This document shows positions 1 to 12,277 of a stretch of 64,000 nt of DNA, one piece after another (within the stretch, counting starts at the first letter, position 1; every line of letters begins with the position of its first letter). The stretch spans positions 19,987,460 to 20,051,459 of the forward strand of contig CM046341.1 in NCBI GenBank assembly GCA_025403435.1. The letters are read 5' to 3'. Source of the stretch: Artocarpus heterophyllus (Eukaryota > Streptophyta > Magnoliopsida > Rosales > Moraceae). Below the pieces are notes generated by a model. The model saw nothing but the letters and a program-made list of their open reading frames with translations. It had not been told where the DNA came from and made no database searches. The position numbers and the translations under genes were made by a program.

Positions 1-265
1 TTAGTTAGTGTGGAGTAAGAGGCAATTAGTAGTATAAAAGGGGACGAGTAGAGAGTTTTGGGGATGGTCTGATTAGTGGGAAAATCAGGAAAACATGGGA
101 GAGTGGCAGCCTCTAGAATGCTGCTGTGTTACAGTGTTGTAGTTCTTGTATTTTGTTTCTTCAGTTCATTGATTTAGTCAATAAAGCTTAAATCTTTCAG
201 TTCTATTCTCTATTCTTGTGTGAATTCTACTGTGTTTTTCCAATATTACTACTAGGATCCTATCA
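1..265 (+). mobile_element. 3' end of an LTR retrotransposon (LTR fragment)
   Basis: The left edge looks like the end of an LTR read on the plus strand. A TATAAAA-type box lies near base 34, a polyadenylation signal AATAAA at 180-185, and the terminal segment ends in ...CCTATCA at 265. No primer-binding site (TGGTATCAGAGC type) follows, so this is a 3' LTR or solo LTR whose body lies left of the window. It would sit in the last intron of the neighbouring aspartic protease gene. The 5 bases after it (266-270, GAATG) would be the target duplication, but the partner copy is outside the window. The superfamily cannot be determined. Confidence 0.55.
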
Positions 266-691
266 GAATGTTATTAAGATGGTTTAGTTGCACGAAAAGG
301 ACAGAATGCGGAATACAGATAAGGTCAGAGCAGAAATTAATGAAAAGAATTGAAATCCATACAGCAAATGTTAATGATAGACTACTGATATAATACGAAG
401 AAAGAATTGACTTCAAATCCAATAAGGACTCGTAGACAGCACATGTGACTTAATAGTAAGCAGACAGAAAAATATTTCATGTACAGTACCAAGTGTTTAG
501 ATGACTACGACAAGAAAATTTTAAAAGGCGGGCTGGTTTTCAGCTCTCTTTCGATGAATCGGCAAATAAAACCAGTATCAGATTTATTGTCAGCAGTGAA
601 ATCACTCAAGCATGGTCATCTTAACCAACCAGAAAATAAACCACAAACTCCATTGACCCTTCACAAGCTAAGGGAATACTTTGAAACCAAC

Positions 692-779
692 GTGTGTGTG
701 TGTGTGTGTGTAAATATAATATAATATAAAACAAAACAGTAAATATAATATAATATAAAACAAAACAAAATAAAATAAA
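692..779. repeat. GT microsatellite followed by an AT-rich short tandem repeat
   Basis: A (GT)10 tract at 692-711 is followed by two near-identical copies of an AT-rich unit of about 30 bases (AAATATAATATAATATAAAA plus CAAAACA). It lies in the presumed last intron of the aspartic protease. The short open frames across it are by-products of the repeat. Confidence 0.8.
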
Positions 780-858
780 GAAATACTTTAATAGGTATAC
801 AGTACAAGTACAGAAACACAGGAATACCATAAAATGACAATTAATTTTCAGGGTATAC

Positions 859-3800
859 CTCCCAAAAGGGTCAAGTTCTTGCTATCTCTGGATTGCATCC
901 CACTATTTTGCCAACCAATACACCACATGCCTTCCTGTAAATATCTATATATTAATAGAAGTTTAAGAAAATGGATCATGAATTTGAAGATACAAAATAC
1001 AACATGAGCCGATGGATATAACACTTCAGAAGACCAAAGAATAAGGTTCAGTCATAATCTGAGCCTATTGTTAAGTTTTATATTTGCAAATACCTCGCAA
1101 AGATACTTAAGAAGCTTTAAGTTGATGCAAGAAGCCCAAAAGTGACCATCATCATTATTTTTCATTTGCTGATTGGACCTCAGCACTTGCAACAACAAAT
1201 CAATAGGCTACAACAGTAATGGCTTCTAATATTATTCTCTTTCCTCATTTCAATATACTTACATAAGGGAACAGATATTCATGTGGATGAACCTTCAAAG
1301 AAAGTGAGTTTTCAAAGTAGAAAATAACGGCAGGAAATGCATCATCCAAGCTGCCATTAAAGATGAAAATTATAGATGTGAGTCACATGTCACAGAAAAT
1401 GAATTCAAAAAAAATGAAATGGATAAACTCAGAACGAACTAGATCCATATAGCCTCAGGTAAAAAAATTATTAGCCCAAAACGACAGTCTAAACTAGATG
1501 GGAGGAAGGACAAAAGCATATAGCTAACAAATAAACATATGAAAAGCAGCAGCATAGAAAATGTAAATGAAACAGAGAAGTTCTTTCGGGAGGTATATAT
1601 TAGACAACAAGCATATGAGACAGAGGTAGCTACGTTCTTTGAAAGTTATATGATATATTACTGTTCCAAATGAACAAGTACAAAACAATGAATTTAGATA
1701 ATGCTAATAGAAAACTTGAAAATCTATACTCCCTTACATTGTAGCTAAAAGTTTCAAACTCAGTGTAAAGTCGAAAAGATTGTTTGACTTCCATTTATGT
1801 TGGCAAAAAACTAATAAAGAATTTAACTCAAGCTAGAATACATTTGCCTCACAACAAGGGTTACTAGAAGCTAGGAGGTGGGTAGTATAACGTAGATTTA
1901 AAGCCTCAAAATAAAAACGATTACAAGATATTGAAGGCATGGAACCAATCTAATAGTAAAGACAGTAATGTATAACCAATAAAAAAATTATCCAAAGGAG
2001 AACGAGCAAAGAAATCCACAGCATTCATTAAGACCATGGATTTCGATCAGAGAACTTTCAACATTCAACATTAAACAAAATATTCATAATGAAACTAGTT
2101 TTCATAGCTGCTTGCATACATAGAAGAGAAATCCTGCAAATGGCATTTCATCGTGCACCTCACCTTTCTGAGTACTGAAAGCACGTATAGTCTCCATGAA
2201 CTTTATGAACCTTAAGATTAGGCTGCTGAGATATTATCTGAAAAAGGAAATATATATGATGTTAAGGTTTAGTTTTAAAAGAATATCTAACAAATTTAAG
2301 GTTTTCACACAAGAAAAAACTCTAATACGTCCTACCTTTTTTACTAATGGTTCATATACCATTTCTGGAAGATAGGCCAACGTTGTACCACTGTCAATTA
2401 TAGTCCCTTTTCTGTCACCTACCTCAAATGCATAGTTTGGAAGACTTAAAAAAGTGCGACCAACTTGTACCGCTGTCATATTGACATTGTAATGCAGCCT
2501 AAAATATTTCATGCAGAATACAGCTGTCATTATCAAAATTTTATAAACCCAGCCTTAGCAGCATTAACTGAGGACAAAGGACAAAATTTAAAATATAAAA
2601 AAATAAAAGCTCTAAGCGATAGAATACGTGGCTCTCCAAATCGATCAAAGCATAGTACACCAACAACTTGAATAAAAGATAAAAATGACACATCTATGAT
2701 ACGTGGAAACCCATAAAAACTCCATAAAGAAGAACTCGTTTCCATATAAATCATCTTCAACTGCGACTTTTCAAAATTTCTGTCATTACCCTTTTTTTAA
2801 GTCATCTGTTGTTACTTTAGAAGCACAAAGCTTTTGACGTCTTTCAGTCAATAGCACAAAACTCAATATTATTTGCATATGAAACAGAATTGACTTCCTA
2901 AATTCGCCATGCCACAATTATAAAGCTACCAAATAATGTATAATAAAAATATGCGACCTACTCCTCCTTTGAACAATATCATATTTCATAGGGTAAACGC
3001 ACTGCCTGGTTTTAATTAGCTTTAATCTGTTTAAACTCTTTACTTTTTGAGATATGAGCTTAAGTTTTTTTTTTTTTTTTTTTAAATACATTTCTAGTGT
3101 TTGTTTAGTCAATACAACACAAACTCATGTTTTGTTACTCATGATACTTGTCTTTTAGTGCATAGCACTTCATCAACAAAACCTCTCCACTTTAAGTTCT
3201 CGAAAGCGAGTGTAGCATCTTGTTAATTTACTTCCTCAAGGTAGTGCTTTGATCCCCTTAATAAGAGCAACGAAGAGAGAATCAGTTCCAGAATGATTAG
3301 ACTTCTGACTAATGAAACAAAGTGAAACCAGTTAAATTTCACACTAAACACAACTAAAATAATAACCTCATAAGCAAATGCAAATGTTATGGAAAAACAT
3401 ATTCAAGAAAAGTGATTTTAGTTGACTACTAAAAAAAATGTACGTACTGGTTTGGTACCAAGGGCGTCATGTTAACTTTGGGTTGTACAACATGACCAAT
3501 GGCAAAGATACCACCTGCATTCGTCCCATCTAGGCAGTGAGCAAACATCTTTTTCACACTTCCAGATGCAGCTAGCTGTGAAATTACAGATGAATTCGAT
3601 TTTCCAAACCCAAGTATCCCATCAAGTGCTTCTTCCCCAGACGAAGCTAGATTCCCAGATTGTGTAGCACCACATCTATGAAGAGAACATAAGTCCATTA
3701 CAAAAATAACCCCACAGTAAAAATTAGAGGACAAACTAAAAGAGAGGATTTCCATTGTATAATACAATCAGTAGTCTTTCCCTGTTGTCATCGCATGTAG

Positions 3801-5185
3801 GAGCTAAAATAAAAAACCGGTATAAGCCTATAGAGTAGAGGAGGAACCAAGAGTGTTTTTAATGGCATGTTAACATGGTGAAACACCTACTGAACCAATA
3901 TAAAAGTTAAAAAGGTTATCATATAGCTGAGCCTGAACCTGATGTATATACGTGCATACACATGATAGCAGACAGTCAAGTACATTTCAACACACAGACG
4001 CACAACCTGATTTATAGAATACTTATACTAGTTGATATATCAGTTGCTGCAGAAGAAAGAATGATTTTCCTTACCCATCAATGCGAGGAGAACATGTATT
4101 AAGATCTAACATTTAGTACAAACCAAAGTTTGACCCATCACTCCTTCACACAGTTTCTAGTCTTGAACATGGCTAACTAGCAAAGACATTCATAATTAAC
4201 TTTACTAAGTGTCCTCAATCACACACCACCAATTACCAAACAACGCACCCAAAAATGACACTCCCATTTGAAGACGTAGTTTCAAGGTCCCCCGACACTT
4301 GGTCATACTGCACTATATCTTTCACAAAGTAGCCAGCAGTGGAGCTTCCATCTCCGTATATCTGAAGATACGGACACGACATGTTCTTCGTGCAACCAGA
4401 CAACGGACCCCCATTGAACTCCAAGCAAAATTCTTCATCACAAGGTACCAATTTCCCAGTTGAAGAGTCCTTAATATCATATAACGTCAAGTCTATCTGT
4501 TAACATGAAAACAAATCCGTTCTCTGGTTTGTTACAGTAATCTTATATAAAGGAAAGCCTTTTTCACTAGTTCTTGTGTTTGTCTTAGCCCAGTTTTTTA
4601 AATAAACAACAATGTTTGTTTCCAATTAAAGTAAACCAAAATAAAAAAGATTAACAAAAACGTACACCAAGGGAGCTTCTAGTAGGGCAATCTTTACAGT
4701 GAATACAATTCACCCACATAATATCACTTCCTGTATCTACTTGCACGTAATAGTCCTTCGGAGGAGTTCCAATCCCAATTCTAGCATAGTAAAGCCTAGG
4801 AATTAAACAAAACACAAATATTTCAACTCACGAAATGAAAAATCGAGAGCAAAGTTCGCGAGTAACAAAAGGAACAATAGAAAGAGGGAGACCCGACGGC
4901 GGCGGGACGGCCGGAACCACCCAAGGGAAGATCAACTCCGGCGAGAATTCTGAGCTGGCGGCGATCGTCGTGAGCTTTGAGAGCTCTGAGGGAGGGCTCC
5001 CGGCCAGCGTACTTGTACTTGACGCTTAAAACGCCGTTGTTGAGAGCGGAAGTAGTGGCGACCTTGTTGCAAATCAGGAAAAGCAGGAAAATCATGGCCG
5101 CCGGGAGAGAGAAATTACTGCAGGAGCTCCGGAAAATAGTCATCATCACCATCACCGTCGTCTTCGTCGTCGTCGCCGCCGCCAT
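859..5185 (-). CDS. Plant aspartic protease (peptidase family A1), partial; last exon missing
   Basis: Secreted or membrane-associated pepsin-like endopeptidase of the plant 'aspartic proteinase-like protein 2' type. Eight exons join in frame with GT..AG introns: 5185-4893, 4795-4666, 4496-4249, 3675-3448, 2498-2336, 2237-2164, 1350-1263 and 934-859, giving about 433 residues. The start was chosen at 5185 because it opens the frame just before a hydrophobic signal segment (residues about 28-46, [10 protein letters not shown]). The catalytic motifs are DTGSD (Asp about 118, exon 2) and DSGTT (Asp about 335, exon 5). The flap region YGDGS is in exon 3, and paired cysteines follow (CIHCKDC, SCPYL). 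Exon 8 ends after LTLLG with one base over, so a terminal exon of roughly 50 or more residues (DLVLS..., GWTEYNC in relatives) must follow. I found none between 858 and 1, where an LTR lies instead. The gene is intact as far as seen. Family assignment is firm; exact substrate and function are unknown. Confidence 0.93.
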
Positions 5186-5400
5186 AGCCGTTTTTTCGCT
5201 GACCTCGCGATCAAGGCGAAACAGGGAAGACTCAGAATTGATGAATGGTCTTTCACGGTCTTCTTCGTGTTATAGTCTCTCTCTTTCTCTCTTCTTTTTT
5301 CTCCATTTTTATTTTTTCTTTTTCTTTTTCTTTTTTGCTTAACTTTTTTCTGATCCTTTTTTAATTATTTTTTTTTAGTGTTGTGGGGCCACTGGAGACT
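5186..5400 (-). promoter_or_regulatory. 5' leader and proximal upstream region of the aspartic protease gene
   Basis: Directly upstream of the start codon the gene strand is purine-rich: the plus strand reads (TC)n at 5276-5296 and then long T/TC tracts to about 5342. GA-rich leaders of this kind are common in plant 5' UTRs. I see no convincing TATA box, and the transcription start cannot be placed. Confidence 0.4.
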
Positions 5401-6170
5401 AACGTGGTTTCGGGCGTGAAAGAATTTGTTTTGTTTGTTTTGAGCCTTTTTTTTTTTCTTTTCTTTTTGGGTCAAATTTTTGTTTTCCTCTAAGTTTTGA
5501 GCAACATTTCAGTTTGCCTCCCAAATTTTAACTACATCCTCTTCAATTGATAAAATAATTTCATGATCAGTCCTTTCGTCCAATTTTATCCATCAGTCTC
5601 TTATGAATATAGGTGTGGAGTATGGACAAAGAGAATAGTGGAATATCTGTCATGTTGAAATCAAAGACCAATGGTCACCAACGGAAATGGGTATAAGCCG
5701 ATTTGGTCAGTAGCAAGAGATCAGGATTTAGTGGTGAATAGGGTTAGATGGATAGAGGGCCATGTTGCTCATGTATTATGTCTTACAAGCTAGGAGAGTT
5801 TTTTTTTTAAAAAAAAATTGATCATGTAATATAAAAGATTACTTCTATAGTTCTATAGTTTGAGCAATATTCCAATAATCATTGCCTCAATTAGGGGCAT
5901 TTGTTGGCTCCGATTCATCAATTTTCACCCATCAGCCACCATATTGCTAACAAATAATTGGACTACCATCAATTGTGTTTGATTCGTTTCAGATTGTCAA
6001 TTCAATTGGTCATTAAAGTTGAAAAATACATTGGCTTGATGGTTTCCACAAAGATGTATTGATAAGGTTAGGCACAATGGTAGAGACATAGCAACACTCG
6101 AGTAAGAGACAAGGGCGGAGATGTCACCCTAATCTTGTAAAATACAAAGTCTAGGATTATTTTTTGGATA
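5401..6170. other. Intergenic AT-rich DNA, nothing recognised
   Basis: No open frame, RNA gene or repeat structure that I can support. It separates the promoter side of the aspartic protease from the CACTA-derived region. Confidence 0.5.
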
Positions 6171-6475
6171 ATTTTCACGATGATAAAAAACCGTCATGGA
6201 AAATTTTCAAGACGGTTAAATCCTAGTGTCGTAATAGCAGGAAGGGTTTCCACGATAGCTTCTAAACGTCGTAGAATGAAGAGTTTTTTGCAAGGAGGGG
6301 ATATTTGGGAACCTACTACAACGGTTGATATATGCATTGTCTATAAAAACCGTCTTGAAAAATCGGTCATTGATTTAGCTTTCACAATGGTTTTTCATTT
6401 ATTTATAAAACCATTGTGTTATAACATTCTTTCATGATGGTTTTTATATTAAACCGTCATTGAAAATTGGTCAAA
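6171..6475. repeat. Subterminal inverted-repeat region, probably of the CACTA element
   Basis: At least six copies of AACCGTC / GATGGTTTTT-type motifs occur in both orientations. One is a hairpin at 6189-6219 (AACCGTCATGG...CAAGACGGTT). Others are AAACCGTCTTG near 6350, the CAATGGTTTTT/AAACCATTG pair at 6385-6418, and GATGGTTTTT...AAACCGTCATT at 6436-6464. Dense short motifs in both directions are typical of En/Spm subterminal regions where the element's own protein binds. Its position beyond the C-terminal end of the tnp2 relic fits the element's 3' side. I could not locate a clear CACTA terminus. Confidence 0.5.
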
Positions 6476-7397
6476 ATTTTCAAAAAATTCTAATTTCTTA
6501 CGGGATGACTAGTCCAATGTGTTATTCATTAATACAAGGCCCTCTTTATAAAATCAAATATTTACAAAGAACTAAAACAATTTTACAATACATAGTCAAA
6601 TATACAAAGTTTCTTGCTAGTTTACTAACTATACCTAAGATACCCAGTTAAAGTTTAACCCACTCAATTCTAACCTTATCTATATCATCACTTACATAAA
6701 ATTCCTTTTTTAAAAGTGCAAATAAACTATTATTAATAAAAATTATGTTCCACATGTAATGTAAAATTAAAAAAAAAAACCGTATTCAATATAGCCTTGT
6801 TGCTAAAAACACTTGGGGTAGGTATATAACGTTCATCTATTTGATCGCATTGTTATACCGACTCCTGCTTCAAGCTTTCGATCATTAAGGGCCCTAATAG
6901 TTTGTCTAAATAAAAAGAGTTAAGCACAATAATATAATGTAAAATCACACTTACATGTTAGTAACTTCCACAAAATCTTAATGTGGTGGACATCCAAGGG
7001 GATCAAACCAAAATACATGGTCCTCCTATGGTGAAACGAGTGCCAATATCTAATGTTCACCAACATTGTATAGAATGGAGTATAATTTCCCTTAGTGTTT
7101 TGACATTAAGCAGTAACCAGGGTTGTGGCATAGTCTCTAACATCATCATTTCTAGCTCTTGCAACATGTGAGATCAGTAGTGGTGAAATGAAGCCGAATT
7201 GTCATGCTAAGCCTCGACATTCATAACATTCCACCAAAAAACTATAATGAAAACAATGCACAAACTTATTTTTAATAACAATTAAAAAAAAGTAAGAAGT
7301 AATGATTTATTACCTAAGGTATATCATTATACAGTTCACACTAATTTTTCCAAAGTCGATGAATAATAAATATCATTGCCAGTGATTGTTGGCAGTA
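6476..7397. other. CACTA-internal noncoding or unrecognised DNA
   Basis: AT-rich; no frame with recognisable protein similarity on either strand. It lies between the subterminal repeats and the transposase relic, where En/Spm elements often carry a second gene. Nothing here is conserved enough for me to call one. Confidence 0.4.
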
Positions 7398-8022
7398 TCA
7401 GGCACTCAATCTACAAACTTTTTGCATAACACCAAAGGCATATAAAGCTATTGCCTTAAATAGATTAGGAATTGAAGAGACATCAAATAAAGGCAAAGGC
7501 TCATTCACAATAGGTTGACAAACCCCAACGAGTTGTTTCTCAAACCCTTGACACTGTTCCACCTCATGTTGTGACTCTTTTAGTTTTTTAACATCTTTAT
7601 TTTGTATCCAAATCTTTGGGATCCGTTGCATAAAAAACTTAGATTGCTTGCGATGCCATAATAAAGGGATCGCCTTTGTATCCTAACGTCAACCACTATG
7701 ACGCCGTCATTATCAATCTTAACATAGTAATTATCGGCCTGCTTGCACTTAAAAAGTGTTACTTATAATCCACAATAATCTAGTTCCTAAATATCTTCAA
7801 TGAAACAAAAGTAGTTCATGGTCCTATATACTGGATTCTTATCCTTCGTGGAGGTAATACTCATAGCCTCTATACGAAGAGTCATACTACTATTTTAGAT
7901 AGGATACTTTTTATCTCTTTTGTAAGTGTAAAAAATACAACTATTTATAGAATATGATGTATACCTTGTAACTATCGGCTACAGTCTGCTAGCTAGCTTT
8001 ATTAAGTCTTGTGAGATGCTTC
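7398..8022 (-). pseudogene. CACTA (En/Spm) tnp2 transposase relic, C-terminal part
   Basis: Read on the minus strand with stops skipped, this matches the C-terminal section of plant En/Spm tnp2 transposases: TYR-rich segment, SSAKDKNP-like SITSTKDKNPVYR near 7840, NYFCFIEDI-ELDYC, LFKC, and a GDPFIMASQA/VFYATDP-like stretch that ends in the open frame at 7631-7398. Family members use this protein to cut and rejoin the element ends. Several stops and frameshifts make it non-functional. Copia element B interrupts it at 8023; the upstream part resumes at 28632. The region from 7631 to 7398 has no stop but is poorly conserved in the family. Confidence 0.75.
8018..8022. repeat. Probable target-site duplication of element B (left copy, GCTTC)
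   Basis: The 5 bases before the TG of the LTR are GCTTC; the 5 bases after the other end (28627-28631) are TCTTC. Four of five match, which fits an old duplication with one substitution. Confidence 0.6.
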
Positions 8023-9811
8023 TGTTGGAAAAACAGTATGCAGCGGAATTTTAAAAATTTTTTATACTAGAGTATTTTCCAAAACACAAGTTTTACACAC
8101 TATATGCATAAATTAACTAGATCTTACTAACCTTGTTTGCCAAAAGCTCTGCAATCTGTAAAGAGAAGTAAGGTTCCAGAAGAGCTTCAATCAACTAGTC
8201 TTCTTTGCCATTCTCTATCCATGATCGATGTGTGTATGGGCACACTTGTACAACTTTTCCCGCAGGCGACTCTCCTTCCAACCAATTTAGAAAATCCCAA
8301 AGCTAGTGTTCGTGCCTTGTAAATAGCTTTTTGGGGAGTTTCAAAGTCTCACCAGCAGAGTATCACTCTAGATTTCTTAACTAATCTGAACAACAATGAG
8401 TCTCACTCCCTTTTTTATAGAAGTTGGGCCCAAGAGTCAGTCCTTATCAAATAAGGCCTCAAAAGTTCAAATCAAAATCAAATCAGGAACAATATCAGAT
8501 AAAATCCGTATGAAAACATGTGATTTATTTATCGTTCGGTTGGCAGGCTGAACTGACAGATCGGCCTACTGAACTTGCTCCATTAGCAGGCTGAGCTTAA
8601 AGATCGGCCTGCCAAACTTACGATAAATGATCCCTGCAAATCTTTTATTTCCCACACGAGATTCTTGAGATAGAGCCTCAGTTTTAATTCAAATAACCCA
8701 ATAGAAAAGTTATTTGATTAAAACAGTCATATCTAGATAATCTCTAGGAAAACAAATATTCTTAATAATTCAACAACTTTATCTTGAATTAATTTATTAA
8801 AAATTAATCCAACCGATAAACAGACATAAATTATCTGATCCCAATAATTCAACAAGTTTATCCTAAATTAATTTTCTTCAAAATTAATTCAACTGATAAA
8901 CATGAAATATCTGATCTTATCAAATTTTTAGCTAATCTGACAATTTGATACAAGTCACCAATTATTGAAAAAGCACGCCGTATCATTACATGATTTTTAT
9001 GAGCTAGCAAAAGGGACTTGATGGACCTATATAGTTCAAGCTCCCGATAATTATGAAACCCAATATCTTAGATATATATTTTATAATTATCAACTCTAAC
9101 GCTACTCCACTAAAAGCTTAGAGCTGCACTCTCGAACTATATAGAATTATGAAGCTCGTATAGCTAAGTCTCCATGACATATCATAATGTATCGTATCCC
9201 CATAGGATTATCCATAATCGGCTTAAGGATAAATTCTATATTACCTTCTTGATTATTTTTATCTTACGTTTTATTTTCCCACCATCGAAAAACTTACCAT
9301 CTAAAGACAATATACTATTCAATTACACCTATGTATCTAAATGGTTAAGCACTCCAGTTTTTCAATTACAGGAAAATACATATAAGAGGATATCAACTAC
9401 TCCTAAAAAGGAGCTATGGATTCTATATCTATGAATAACAGGTCTACACTCTCAAGAATCATGCCTCCAACGTACCGATATGTGTACTGCTATTAAAATG
9501 TGGATGTAACCCTTTGGTACATAAAAATGACATAAGTTAAGATAACGGGCCCATTATTAATCTCAGGATTAAGATACAATGCATATGATTATCTAAAGTG
9601 AATTGATTTGTCAAGACAGAATTATGAATCAAAATCAATTCACTTTATGACCCGATCCAACATACCGTCACCAATGACAATGCGCCAATGTTTCTATTCA
9701 CAGAGTCTACCTCCGATGGTCAAGAAAAACCATCTCCCGTTAGGGATATAGGCAACATAACAATCTTTGCATGAATAAAGTGCCTAACTTTATTCCCTCG
9801 ATTACGGATCT
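8023..9811 (-). repeat. Element B 3' LTR, first part
   Basis: Begins TGTTGGAAAAACAG and aligns throughout with the other copies of this LTR at 9812, 18566, 26519 and 44848. It stops at the GATCT target of element A and resumes at 20606. A TCGGCCTGCCGA-like motif cluster lies at 8533-8625. Confidence 0.9.
9807..9811. repeat. Target-site duplication of element A (left copy, GATCT)
   Basis: GATCT directly precedes the TGTTGG start of element A and recurs directly after its CTAACA end at 20601-20605. This is a perfect 5-bp duplication, and joining the flanks restores a continuous LTR of element B. Confidence 0.95.
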
Positions 9812-11821
9812 TGTTGGAAAATAGTACGCAGCGAATTTAAAAAATTTTATATCAGAGTATTTTCTAAAAACACAAGTTTGACATACTATATGTATAAATT
9901 AACTAGATCTTACTAACCTTTATGTGCCAAAAAGCTCCTGAAATCAGGGAAGAGAAGTAACGTTCCAGAAGAGCCTCAACCAACTGGTCTTCTTTGCTAT
10001 TCTCTACCCACGATTGGAGCAAGTGTGGGCTCACACGTACAGCTCTTCCACTAGGTGACTCTCCTTGCAACCAATTGAGAGAACCCAAAGCAAGTGTTTG
10101 TGATTTATGAATAAGAGCTCTCAGGGAGTTTCCAGATTCTCACTAGCAGAGTATCACTCTTAATCTCTTAATTGATCTAAATAACTCATGTGACTTACTC
10201 CCTATTTATAGAGGTAGGGTCTAGGGTTAGTCCTTATCAGATTAGGGCTCAAAATTCAAATCAAAATTAAATTTGGATCAATGTCTGATAAGATCCATGT
10301 AAAAACACATAATCTTATCATTCGCTTATCGATAGGCCGAACACGTCCATCGGCAAGCCGAACACGTGGATCGGCATATCGAACTACCGAATAAAAATCT
10401 CAGCGACTTTTTTATTTTCCACCCAATATTCTATAGGATAAAGTCTCAGTTTTAATTCAAATAACCCAATAGAAAAGTTATCTGATTAAAACAACTTTAT
10501 CTAGATAATCTTTAAGAAAATAAATGAATTCTCAATAATTCTACAAGTTTATCTTGATCTAATTTATCCAAAAATTAAATCAATCAATAAATAGACAAGA
10601 ATTATCCGATCCCAATAATTCAACAAGTTTATCTTGAATTAATTTTCATCACAAAATTAATTCAACTGATAAACAGACATGAATTATTTGATTCTTTCAA
10701 ATTTCAACCAATTTAATTAAATCTGACATAAGTCACCAATTATTAAAAAAGCACGCCGTATCGTTACGAGATTTTGTGAGCTAGCAAAGGGGACCAAATA
10801 GACCTATATAGTTCAAGCTCCCAACAATTACGAAACCCAATATTCCAAATATACATTTCATAATTACCAACTCCAATGCTATTCCACTAAAAGCTTGGAG
10901 CTGCACTCTCGAACTACATAGAATTATGAAGCCCGTATAGCTAAGTCTCCATGACATATCATGATGTATCGTATCCTCATATGATTATCCATAATCGGCT
11001 TAAGGACAAGTTCTGTCTTACCTTCCTGATTATTTCATCTTATGTTCCATTATCTCACAATCGAAAAACTTACCATCCAAAGACAATATACCATTCGGTT
11101 ACACCTATGTATCCAAATGGTTAAGCACTCTAGTTTTCCAATTACAGGATAACGCATATGAGAGGATATCACTACTCCTAAAGAGGAGCTATGGATTCCA
11201 TATCTATAAATAATAGATCTATGCTATCAAGAGTCATGCATCTAACATACCGGCATGCATACCACTATTAAGATGTGGGCGTCGCCCTTTGATACATCAA
11301 AAAACACAAGTCAAGACAACGGGCCCACTATTCATCTCAAGATTAAGATACAATACAAATGATTGTCTAAAGTGAATCGATTTGCTGAGACAGAATTATT
11401 AATCCAAATCAATTCACTTTATCTCCCGATCCAACACATCGTCACCTATGACAATATGCCAATGTTTCTATTCACGGAGTCTACCTCCGATGGCCAAGAC
11501 AAACCATCTCCCAATGGGGATATAGACAACATAACAATCTTTACATGATAAAGCGCCCAACTTTATTCCCTCGATTGCGGATCATATGTTTTAGACCATC
11601 ACCTTAAGAATCGTGTCTTCTACATAATCATCTCATCATACGCCCAATTCTTAAGGTTTAGACCGACAGTCTCGGAACTACTATTTGCTTATCACACATT
11701 CAACAAATATGAACGTAAAGAGGACAAGATTTGGTATATATAAATGAATAAATTTTTTATTGGTAAAAATGTCTCCAAAAACATATTACATTTTTACTCC
11801 TTAGGGCATACATGTCTAACA
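9812..11821 (-). repeat. Element A 3' LTR
   Basis: 2,010 bases, TGTTGGAAAATAG...ACATGTCTAACA on the plus strand (so TGTTAGACATGT...CCAACA in the element's own sense). Contains the GGCCGAAC motif cluster at 10320-10390. Confidence 0.93.
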
Positions 11822-11835
11822 ATCTCCCACTTGCA
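11822..11835 (-). promoter_or_regulatory. Polypurine tract of element A
   Basis: The minus strand reads GCAAGTGGGAGAT immediately before the 3' LTR. This is the usual copia second-strand primer site, and the same tract adjoins the LTR of element B at 20844. Confidence 0.75.
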
Positions 11836-12258
11836 CTAAGTGAGTAAACATGACAAATCTCGCATCCCCATAGCTTCCACATGTCTCTCGAAGACTCTCC
11901 CTGTAAGTGTCTTTGTGAATGGATCAGCTAAATTGTCCTTTAACGCGACCTTGCACACCGTGACATGCCTGCCCTCAACGAAGTCCTTTATCACATAATA
12001 CTTTCGATCAATATGCTTACTCTTTTTGTGAAATTTTGGTTCCTTAGCATTAGCTACCGCCGCACTGTTATCACAGTACAGTGATACCGCCTTATTCATA
12101 CCAAGAACTACCTCAAGATCCCCAAAGAACTTGCGAAGCCACACTGCTTCTTTTGAAGCATCACTAGCTGCCACATACTCAGCCTCCATCATTGAATTTG
12201 AAGTGCAATATTGCTTTACACTTCTCCAACTGATGGCACCACCGCCTAAAGTAAACAC
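11836..12258 (-). pseudogene. Element A RNase H domain
   Basis: Open frame of 140 residues at the C-terminal end of a copia Pol: [12 protein letters not shown], then [37 protein letters not shown] and [10 protein letters not shown]. The conserved acidic residues of the RNase H fold (E of MEAEY, D of CDN) are present. RNase H degrades the RNA of the RNA-DNA hybrid during reverse transcription. It is separated from the RT frame by a frameshift near 12258-12278. It ends close to the polypurine tract, as usual. Confidence 0.9.
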
Positions 12259-12277
12259 AAAACCTGAAGTCGATTTC

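Noticed and set aside
4835..5342. Plus-strand open frames over the first exon of the aspartic protease
   Set aside because: They are antisense shadows of the GC-rich exon; the minus-strand exon chain explains the sequence.
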